A DNA stretch of 28,721 bases from JBFKPQ01 sp041628225 (GTDB taxonomy: Bacteria > Actinomycetota > Acidimicrobiia > Spongiisociales > JAENVV01): assembly GCA_041628225.1 (NCBI GenBank), contig JBFKPQ010000012.1:1-28721 (forward strand). The letters run 5' to 3'. A program made the position numbers and the translations under genes. Position 1 is the stretch's first letter. Every line of letters starts with the position of its first letter. This document shows positions 23,446 to 28,721 of this stretch, piece by piece. The notes under the pieces were generated by a model. That model was given only the letters and a program-made list of their open reading frames with translations. It made no database searches and had not been told where the DNA came from.

Positions 23446-23979
23446 TCAGATGAACAGGGAGATGGATGCTTCTTTCATGAGGCTGATTGCCGAACCGGCC
23501 CCCGCCGGGTCGTCGAGCCCATCGATCATGTCGTCGAGCGTCAGCCCCATCAGGTCCATGGTCATCTGACACGGCCACAGCTTCACGCCGAGCTGTTGAG
23601 AGAGCTCGAGGAGTTCCTGCACCGACGCCACCTTCTTCTCGTCGGCGAGGTCCTTCATGAACTTGGCACCGAGGCCGCCGAAGTTCATCGTGGAGAGCTG
23701 GAGGTGATCGGGCGATCCCTTCTTGAAGACCGACATCATCTTCTGGCGCCAGTCATCGCCCGTGATGCCTGTGTCCGACTTCTTGAGGATGCCGAGGCCC
23801 CAGAACGTGAAGAACACGGTCACGTCCATGCCGTAGGCCGCTCCGGTCGTCGCCAGGATCATCACGGGCCACGCCTTGTCGAGGTCACCCGACGCCGCGA
23901 TCAAGACCATCTTCTCTTTGGTCGGCTTCTCTTCCTCGGCTGCGGCCTCGCCCGCAGTCGCCACGTCGCTGGTGGTCAT
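23446..23979 (-). CDS. DsrE2-like sulfurtransferase (DsrE/DsrF/DrsH family)
   Basis: The 177-aa protein has a short acidic lead (about 1-22). The DsrE fold follows: MVLIAASGDLDKAWPVMILATTGAAYGMDVTVFFTFWGLG, then LGVKLWPCQMTMDLMGL, and the C-terminal ISLFI. The WPCQMTMDLMG loop holds the family's conserved cysteine (Cys137), the only cysteine in the protein; the second cysteine found in some DsrE2 proteins is absent. The partly hydrophobic middle could associate with the membrane. It is the first gene of the minus-strand sulfur operon, with a GAGGAGGA Shine-Dalgarno. It probably accepts sulfane sulfur and passes it to TusA. Confidence 0.9.
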   Translation of the reverse strand: MTTSDVATAGEAAAEEEKPTKEKMVLIAASGDLDKAWPVMILATTGAAYGMDVTVFFTFWGLGILKKSDTGITGDDWRQKMMSVFKKGSPDHLQLSTMNFGGLGAKFMKDLADEKKVASVQELLELSQQLGVKLWPCQMTMDLMGLTLDDMIDGLDDPAGAGSAISLMKEASISLFI

Positions 23980-24008
23980 GACTCCTCCTCAGTCCGCGCA
24001 TGCATATA

Positions 24009-24023
24009 TGCGAACATGCGAAT
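24009..24023. promoter_or_regulatory. 15-bp operator, copy 1 (dsrE promoter)
   Basis: TGCGAACATGCGAAT occurs here and, in inverted orientation, at 24466-24480, with no mismatch. On the minus strand it reads ATTCGCATGTTCGCA and immediately follows the dsrE -10 box, covering the expected transcription start. It partly overlaps the perfect palindrome GCATATATGC (24002-24011). It is the best candidate site for the ArsR protein encoded next to it. Confidence 0.65.
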
Positions 24024-24050
24024 CTTCGTCTGGCGATCCAGCGCTGTCAA
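24022..24050 (-). promoter_or_regulatory. Promoter of the dsrE-tusA-molybdoenzyme operon
   Basis: A consensus -35 TTGACA (24050-24045 on the minus strand) lies 17 nt from a weak -10, GAAGAT (24027-24022). The operator begins within the last two bases of the -10. Confidence 0.55.
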
Positions 24051-24064
24051 GGGCGGCGACTTCT

Positions 24065-24093
24065 TTCACAAACCTCGACACCTGTGGCATAGT
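24065..24093 (+). promoter_or_regulatory. Probable promoter of the arsR gene, leaderless
   Basis: TTCACA (24065-24070) and CATAGT (24088-24093) are 17 nt apart as -35 and -10, and the -10 ends 7 nt before ATG 24101. No spaced Shine-Dalgarno sequence is present. Confidence 0.42.
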
Positions 24094-24100
24094 GGAAGCC

Positions 24101-24415
24101 ATGCACCCGGCTGAACAAGAGCTCAATCAGCTGCACGCCAGCGTCTGCAAGGGTCTCGCCGACCCCAAGCGGCTGCTCATCATCGACGCGCTGCGCGACG
24201 GGGAGCAGTCGGTGTCCGACCTTTGTGACTATCTCGGGTTGCCCCAAGCCAACGTGAGTCAGCACCTGGCCGTCCTGCGCGAGAAGGGCCTGGTGACGGC
24301 CCGCAAGGATGCGCAAAAGGTGTTCTACTCCGTGTCGTCGCGCAAGATCATCCAGGCGATGGATCTGCTGCGCGAGGTCATGCACGAACAGATGCCGGCC
24401 GATCTGGCCTCCTGA
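24101..24415 (+). CDS. ArsR/SmtB-family transcriptional regulator of the sulfur genes
   Basis: The 104-aa winged-helix regulator has GLADPKRLLIIDALRDGEQS, the recognition helix in LGLPQANVSQHLAVLREKGL, and the wing VTARKDAQKVFYSVSS. It contains two cysteines, Cys16 (SVCKGL) and Cys42 (SDLCDYL). There is no metal-site ELCVC motif, and the C-terminal cysteine of the persulfide sensors SqrR/BigR is missing. A thiol switch between Cys16 and Cys42 is possible but not established. It lies between two target-like promoters carrying the same 15-mer. It probably represses the dsrE operon and the dioxygenase gene until sulfide or sulfane sulfur appears. ATG 24101 is preferred although the frame is open upstream. 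Confidence 0.88.
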   Translation: MHPAEQELNQLHASVCKGLADPKRLLIIDALRDGEQSVSDLCDYLGLPQANVSQHLAVLREKGLVTARKDAQKVFYSVSSRKIIQAMDLLREVMHEQMPADLAS

Positions 24416-24430
24416 TCACCCGTACCGCTT

Positions 24431-24456
24431 GCACAATTGCACAAGCACCGGCACAA
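24431..24456 (+). repeat. Three GCACAA repeats upstream of the dioxygenase gene
   Basis: GCACAA occurs at 24431-24436, 24439-24444 and 24451-24456; the first two belong to a tandem TTGCACAA pair. Either TTGCAC (24429 or 24437) could act as a -35. The repeats may also mark a second regulator site. Meaning is uncertain. Confidence 0.35.
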
Positions 24457-24465
24457 TATGCGCGC

Positions 24466-24480
24466 ATTCGCATGTTCGCA
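24466..24480. promoter_or_regulatory. 15-bp operator, copy 2 (dioxygenase promoter)
   Basis: ATTCGCATGTTCGCA on the plus strand is the exact inverse of copy 1 at 24009-24023, so both copies face the same way relative to the gene they precede. It lies 18 nt before ATG 24499 and partly overlaps the perfect palindrome ATGCGCGCAT (24458-24467). A TTGAGGAG Shine-Dalgarno follows. Confidence 0.65.
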
Positions 24481-24498
24481 GATTGAGGAGTCGCCCGG

Positions 24499-25626
24499 AT
24501 GACCGCGTCCATGACCACCGATGAGCTGGCTCGTCGTATCGAGGACCCCGCCGAGAACTTGTTCATCCTCGACGTCCGCGCCCCCGACGCGTTCGATCGA
24601 TGGAAGATCGAGGGCAAGGTTCCGCTCGACAGCGTGAACGTCCCGTACTGGGCCGCCCTGGAAGACATCACGAAGATCTCCAGTCAGGTACCCGAGGACC
24701 AGGACGTCGTCGTGGTCTGCGCGCACGGAGGCTCGTCGGCGATGGTCGCCGACCTGCTCGCCCGCGACAATGTCGTCAATCTCGACGGCGGCATGGACGC
24801 CTGGGCCACGACGCTCGTACCGCGGGTGCTGTTGGACGACGGCACACACTTCGTCGTCCAGTTCGATCGCACCGCCAAGGCTTGCCTGTCGTATGCGGTC
24901 GGCGCCCGAGGGCACGAGATGGCCGTCATCGACCCGGCCGCCGACATGGCTCCCTACCTCGCTCTCGCCGAACAGATGGACGCCGAGATCACGCACTGCT
25001 TCGACACGCATCTGCACGCCGACCACATCTCCATCGCCCGAGACATTCGCGAGCGCACGGGCGCCACGTATCACATCGCCGAGGGCGACGCCGAGACGGC
25101 CGCGTTCCTCTACAAGCCGCTGGCAGACGGCGAGGTGTTCACGTTTGGCGACGTCGAACTCATCGTCCGGTCGGTCGCGACGCCCGGGCACACGCCGGGC
25201 TCCACCTCGCTCGAAGTGGCCGGCCGGTTCCTCATGACCGGCGACGCCGTCTTCGTGAGCGGAGTCGGACGACCAGACCTGGGCGGCGAAACCGATCCGT
25301 GGGCCCGCGACCTCTTCCACACCATCCACGACAAGCTGGCGCACCTCGACCACGACCTCGAGGTCTGTCCGGCGCACTACACGTCGCGTTCCGAGTCCCA
25401 GGACGACGGAACGCTCCGCCGCCGCCTGGGCGACCTCCTCGAGTTCGACCCGGTCGTCTCGATCGCCGATGAGGAAGCCTTCGTGTCCCACGTCGTCAGC
25501 CACCTCGGTGCGCCGCCCGCCATCTACAACGACATCCGCAAGGTGAACCTGGGCCGCATGACGCCCGACACGCAGCAGGCCAAGGAACTCGAGGTCGGCC
25601 GCAACGAGTGCGCCCTCACCAAGTAG
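24499..25626 (+). CDS. Rhodanese-persulfide dioxygenase (ETHE1-like) fusion
   Basis: The 375-aa protein has an N-terminal rhodanese domain (about 1-108) with active-site loop CAHGGSS (Cys74). A metallo-beta-lactamase fold of the ETHE1/Blh type follows (about 115-350). Its metal motifs are THLHADH (His171, His173, Asp175, His176), TPGHTPGS (His231), TGDAVF (Asp249) and CPAHYTS (His293), together with GVGRPDLGG. ETHE1 enzymes use iron and oxygen to turn glutathione or other low-molecular persulfides into sulfite. In known fusions such as CstB the rhodanese is C-terminal, so the order is reversed here. It should generate the sulfite used by the molybdoenzyme on the other arm. The 15-mer operator precedes it; the sulP gene follows closely. 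Confidence 0.9.
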   Translation: MTASMTTDELARRIEDPAENLFILDVRAPDAFDRWKIEGKVPLDSVNVPYWAALEDITKISSQVPEDQDVVVVCAHGGSSAMVADLLARDNVVNLDGGMDAWATTLVPRVLLDDGTHFVVQFDRTAKACLSYAVGARGHEMAVIDPAADMAPYLALAEQMDAEITHCFDTHLHADHISIARDIRERTGATYHIAEGDAETAAFLYKPLADGEVFTFGDVELIVRSVATPGHTPGSTSLEVAGRFLMTGDAVFVSGVGRPDLGGETDPWARDLFHTIHDKLAHLDHDLEVCPAHYTSRSESQDDGTLRRRLGDLLEFDPVVSIADEEAFVSHVVSHLGAPPAIYNDIRKVNLGRMTPDTQQAKELEVGRNECALTK

Positions 25627-25648
25627 TTTGTCGGTCTTGGACCGACCG

Positions 25649-27190
25649 ATGACTCCATCCGCCCGGCGCGGCGCGGCAGCCGACCTGATTGCCGGTATCA
25701 GTGTGGCGCTGGTGCTGATCCCGCAATCGCTGGCGTATGCGGAGATCGCCGGCGTACCGGCCTATATCGGTCTGTTCGCGGCGGCACTCCCTCCCCTGGC
25801 CGCGGCGTTCCTGGCATCGTCGCCATACCTACAGACGGGCCCCGTGGCCATGACCTCGCTCCTGACGTTCGGCGCGTTGGCAGGTATGGCGCCCGTGGGA
25901 AGCGACGCTTACATCGGACTGGCGGCACTGCTGGCACTGATCGTCGGCATCGTTCGCATCGCGCTCGGATGGATGAAAGCCGGCGTGGTGTCGTACCTCA
26001 TGTCGCAACCCGTGCTGCTGGGATTCACGACCGCGGCCACCGTCCTCATCGCGGCATCGCAGCTGCCCAAGGCGTTGGGCGTAGCGGACGGATCCGGCTC
26101 CTTGTTGGGAAACGCCTGGCGGGCGCTGATCGAGCCAAGCGCATGGCACGTCCCAGCCGTGACCCTGACCGCGCTGACCGTGGCGGTGGTGGTCGGCGGC
26201 AAGCGTCTCCATCCCCTCTTCCCCGGTGTGCTGGTGGCGGTCATCGCCGGCATCGTATGGTCGACGCTGGGCACCTATGACGGGTCTGTCGTGGGCGCCA
26301 TCCCCGCCGGGATCCCGACGCCGTCGTTCGACTTTCCGTGGGGATCGGCAGTGGATCTCATCGTCCCCGGCATCATCATCGCGCTGGTCGGGTTCGCCGA
26401 ACCTTCCGCCATCGCCCGAACGTACGCAACCCAAGACCGTACGTCGTGGAACCCGAACCGCGAGTTCGTGTCCCAGGGCGTTGCCAACCTGGCGTCCGCC
26501 ATCTCCGGTGGATTCCCGGTCGGCGGCTCGTTCAGCCGCTCATCGATCAACAAGCAGGCGGGCGGACGGACCCGGTGGTCGGGGGCCGTGACCGGCGTGA
26601 CCGTCCTCGCTTTTCTGCCGTTCGCCTTCGTGGTCGAGCCGTTGCCGGAGGCGGTACTCGGGGCGATCGTCATCGCCGGCGTATACCGACTCGTGCGGAT
26701 CGCCACCATGGTCCGCCTGGCGCGCTACTCCCGCCTCCAGGCCGCCGTCGCCTGGAGCACCTTTGCGCTGACGCTGTTGCTGGCTCCCCGGATCGACCAA
26801 GCCGTCATCATCGGGATCTTGATCGGGGTGGCCGTCCACCTGTGGCGTGAGCTCAGCGTCGACATTCGCTCGTGGTCTGCCGAAGACAAGGTGCACCTGC
26901 AGCCGCGCGGCGTGTTGTACTTCGGGTCGGCCCCGGTCCTGGGCGACCGACTCAACCAGGAGTTGGCCACACACCCGGAAGCCACGACCCTGGTGGTCGA
27001 GCTGCAGCGCCTCGGACGAATCGACTACACGGGGGCGCTGGCCTTGAAACAGGCAGCCGATGACGCGACGGCCGCAGGATTGCAGGTCGTGGTTGCCGGT
27101 GTTCCGGCCCACTCGCGGCGTACCCTCACAAGGGTATGGGAAACCGAACTGCCCGAGGTGGCACTCGACGAGGTGCGACGACCGGAGTGA
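25649..27190 (+). CDS. SulP-family anion transporter with STAS domain
   Basis: The 513-aa membrane protein has the SulP core, beginning RRGAAADLIAGISVALVLIP and QSLAYAEIAGVPAYIGLFAA, which is the family signature of the first helices. It also has LMSQPVLLGFTTAATVLIA and FVSQGVANLASAISGGFPVG. About 12-14 helices are followed by a cytoplasmic STAS domain (about residues 410-510) with RLGRIDYTGALALKQ. SulP proteins carry sulfate, bicarbonate or other anions. Next to a sulfite-forming dioxygenase and within a sulfur-oxidation locus, sulfate or sulfite transport, possibly export, is likely. A TTG at 25628 directly after the previous stop is an alternative start. The gene is probably co-transcribed with the dioxygenase and mobA. 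Confidence 0.93.
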   Translation: MTPSARRGAAADLIAGISVALVLIPQSLAYAEIAGVPAYIGLFAAALPPLAAAFLASSPYLQTGPVAMTSLLTFGALAGMAPVGSDAYIGLAALLALIVGIVRIALGWMKAGVVSYLMSQPVLLGFTTAATVLIAASQLPKALGVADGSGSLLGNAWRALIEPSAWHVPAVTLTALTVAVVVGGKRLHPLFPGVLVAVIAGIVWSTLGTYDGSVVGAIPAGIPTPSFDFPWGSAVDLIVPGIIIALVGFAEPSAIARTYATQDRTSWNPNREFVSQGVANLASAISGGFPVGGSFSRSSINKQAGGRTRWSGAVTGVTVLAFLPFAFVVEPLPEAVLGAIVIAGVYRLVRIATMVRLARYSRLQAAVAWSTFALTLLLAPRIDQAVIIGILIGVAVHLWRELSVDIRSWSAEDKVHLQPRGVLYFGSAPVLGDRLNQELATHPEATTLVVELQRLGRIDYTGALALKQAADDATAAGLQVVVAGVPAHSRRTLTRVWETELPEVALDEVRRPE

Positions 27191-27191
27191 C

Positions 27192-27752
27192 GTGCTCGGT
27201 GTGATCCTCGCCGGGGGCGCCTCGTCCCGCATGGGCCGTGACAAGGCCCTCGTCGAGGTGGCCGGCAAGTCCATGCTCGCATGGGTCGCCGACGCGCTGT
27301 CCGAGGTGGTCGATGAGGTGCTGGTGTCGGGAGTCGAACGGCCGGGTTTCGTGGCGATACCCGACGTCGGTGATCCGTTCCACGGTCCGCTCGCCGGCAT
27401 CCGAGCGGTGGCCCTGGCCCGGCCTGAGCCGTTCTTGCTCGTCGCCGTCGATCAACCGTGGGTTCGCTCTGCAACGCTGCGCCACCTGGCCTCCCTCCTC
27501 GACGAGCGTCCCGTCGTTCCCACCGAGCACGGTGTCCGCCAGGTGCTCTGCGCGGCCTATCCGGGCGGGCTGGCGGACCTCGCCGGCCAAGAACTCCGCG
27601 CCGGAGGGTCGATCCAGTCGATGCTCGATGTGACGTCATTCGATGCGGTGTCCGACTGGGAACCGCTCGGCGAGGACGGCCGCAGTTGGTATTCGGCCGA
27701 CTCGCGCCAAGCGCTGGACGAAGGGCTACGTCGCTACGGACCACCCGGCTGA
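27192..27752 (+). CDS. mobA: Molybdenum cofactor guanylyltransferase
   Basis: The 186-aa protein begins MLGVILAGGASSRMGRDKAL, the exact nucleotide-binding signature of MobA, followed by DPFHGPLAGIRA and VAVDQPWV (the DxP-type metal motif, here DQP). MobA adds GMP to Mo-molybdopterin to give the MGD cofactor needed by DMSO-reductase-family enzymes, such as the catalytic subunit in this window. GTG 27192 lies one base after the sulP stop, so the genes are coupled. The upstream in-frame extension to 27060 is a shadow of the STAS domain. E. coli MobA is 194 aa, so the length is normal. Confidence 0.92.
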   Translation: MLGVILAGGASSRMGRDKALVEVAGKSMLAWVADALSEVVDEVLVSGVERPGFVAIPDVGDPFHGPLAGIRAVALARPEPFLLVAVDQPWVRSATLRHLASLLDERPVVPTEHGVRQVLCAAYPGGLADLAGQELRAGGSIQSMLDVTSFDAVSDWEPLGEDGRSWYSADSRQALDEGLRRYGPPG

Positions 27753-27783
27753 CAACGCAGCTCCGAGCCGCCAGCGACGACGG

Positions 27784-28721
27784 TCAGCCGCCGATGTAGC
27801 TCATCTCCACCTTGCGGAGACCTTCCGTCCGGCTCGAACGCAACTGCGAGTAGCGGTCGTCGCGCTTCTCCCAGACCGCCCGGATGGCCGCCTCTACCTC
27901 GTCGTCCGAGGCACCATCGCGCATGAGCGCCCGAAGATCGGTTCCGTAGGCCGCGAACAGGCACGTGTAGAGCGTCCCCTCGGCGGAGATGCGGGCTCGA
28001 GTGCAGGTTTGGCAGAACGGCTGCGTGACCGACGTGATCACCCCGATCTCGCCACCGCCGTCTCGATACCGCCACCGCGCCGCCACTTCGCCCTGGTAGT
28101 TCGGATCGACCGGCTCGAGCGGAAACCGTGCGTCGATCATTCGGACGATGTCGGCGCCGGGCACGACGTCGTCGAGCCGCCATCCGTTGGTCGTGCCGAC
28201 GTCCATGAACTCGATGAACCGGACGATGTGGCCGGTGCCGCGGAAGTGCTCGGCCATGCCGACGACCGACTGCTCGTTCACCCCGCGCTTCACCACCATG
28301 TTGATCTTGATGGGCGTGAGGCCGGCGGCCGCCGCGGCATCGACCCCATCGAGGACGTCGGCGACCGGGAACCCCACGTCATTCATGGCCATGAAGACTT
28401 CGTCGTCCATCGAGTCGAGACTCACCGTCACCCGGTTGAGTCCGGCAGCGGCCAGCGAGTCCGCCTTTCGTGCCAGTAGGGCGCCGTTCGTCGTCAGGGT
28501 CAGGTCGTCGACTCCGTCGACGCGCGCCAGGTCCGCGATGAGAGCATCGAGGTCCTTGCGGAGCAGGGGCTCGCCCCCCGTGATGCGGACCTTCGAGACG
28601 CCGAACCGCACGAAGATCCTCACCAACCGCTCGATCTCTTCGAAACTCAGCAAGAGGTCGCGAGCCAGGAACTCGTAATCGCGGTTGAAGATCTCCTTCG
28701 GCATGCAGTAGCTGCAGCGGA
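27784..28721 (-). CDS. moaA: GTP 3',8-cyclase, 5' end cut by window edge
   Basis: This radical SAM enzyme makes the first intermediate of molybdenum cofactor from GTP. The visible part covers about 312 codons. At the edge RCSYCMPKE gives two of the three CxxxCxxC cysteines; the first cysteine and roughly 20-30 residues lie outside. Other motifs are VRITGGEPLLRKDL (SAM binding), TTNGALLA, RVTVSLDSMDDEVF, the C-terminal cluster PFCQTCTRARIS...YTC, and the terminal GG (YIGG) needed for catalysis. It is convergent with mobA, 31 nt apart. It serves the same pathway and therefore supports active molybdoenzyme use here. Confidence 0.96.
   Translation of the reverse strand, partial: RCSYCMPKEIFNRDYEFLARDLLLSFEEIERLVRIFVRFGVSKVRITGGEPLLRKDLDALIADLARVDGVDDLTLTTNGALLARKADSLAAAGLNRVTVSLDSMDDEVFMAMNDVGFPVADVLDGVDAAAAAGLTPIKINMVVKRGVNEQSVVGMAEHFRGTGHIVRFIEFMDVGTTNGWRLDDVVPGADIVRMIDARFPLEPVDPNYQGEVAARWRYRDGGGEIGVITSVTQPFCQTCTRARISAEGTLYTCLFAAYGTDLRALMRDGASDDEVEAAIRAVWEKRDDRYSQLRSSRTEGLRKVEMSYIGG

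Noticed and set aside
21151..24114. A 987-codon open frame on the plus strand opposite the molybdoenzyme, FeS/NrfD, tusA and dsrE genes
   Set aside because: It spans several genuine genes on the other strand, has an Arg/His/Glu/Gly-rich composition typical of GC-rich antisense frames, and shows no domain motif.
1..28721. CRISPR arrays, tRNA or rRNA genes, insertion sequences, toxin-antitoxin pairs or phage genes
   Set aside because: I saw no spaced direct repeats, cloverleaf sequence, transposase motifs or terminal repeats. Almost all bases are assigned to housekeeping or sulfur, iron and molybdenum genes.

Overview
The window comes from a high-GC bacterium, most likely an actinobacterium; an Acidimicrobiia-type relative would fit. 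This is inferred from GC bias, IspD (MEP pathway), a Septum_form-domain protein with a zinc ribbon, and a recurrent TANNNT box placed 6-7 nt before start codons. Genes are tightly packed. No gap exceeds about 125 bases, and I saw no tRNA, rRNA, CRISPR array, IS element or phage gene.

Layout. (1) Bases 1-1872: the 5' end of a beta-keto acid cleavage enzyme gene (minus strand, cut by the window edge), an SRPBCC protein, ispD, a small divergent gene resembling the middle of IspD, and a small OmdA-domain protein. (2) Bases 1885-12146, minus strand: one complex I operon in the order nuoA-B-C-D-H-I-J-x-K-L-M-N. nuoE, nuoF and nuoG are absent between D and H. 'x' is an unannotated 35-codon membrane peptide gene coupled to both nuoJ and nuoK. 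A good promoter lies upstream of nuoA. (3) Bases 12270-13973: an alkaline-phosphatase-superfamily protein and a zinc-ribbon membrane protein. (4) Bases 14027-17609: a ferric-iron ABC importer (lipoprotein, permease, ATPase) behind a promoter that contains a palindrome. (5) Bases 17610-27190: a sulfur-oxidation island in two divergent arms.

The minus arm of the island runs DsrE2-like protein, TusA, a fused iron-sulfur/NrfD membrane subunit, a cytoplasmic-type molybdopterin oxidoreductase (SoeA/PsrA-like), an unknown 268-aa protein and a lipoprotein rhodanese. The plus arm runs an ArsR-family regulator, a rhodanese-persulfide dioxygenase fusion and a SulP anion transporter. It continues into mobA, with moaA convergent to it; both serve molybdenum cofactor synthesis. 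An exact 15-mer occurs once upstream of dsrE and once upstream of the dioxygenase gene, in the same orientation relative to transcription. It is a good candidate operator for the ArsR protein. The lipoprotein rhodanese has a different operator, a CsoR/CstR-type palindrome sitting between its -35 and -10 boxes.

Working model (inference): sulfane sulfur is carried by DsrE2/TusA/rhodanese and oxidised to sulfite by the dioxygenase. Sulfite is then oxidised to sulfate in the cytoplasm by the molybdoenzyme, which passes electrons through the fused FeS/NrfD subunit to quinone, and sulfate may leave through SulP. MobA and MoaA supply the bis-MGD cofactor. The direction of the molybdoenzyme reaction cannot be proved from sequence alone.
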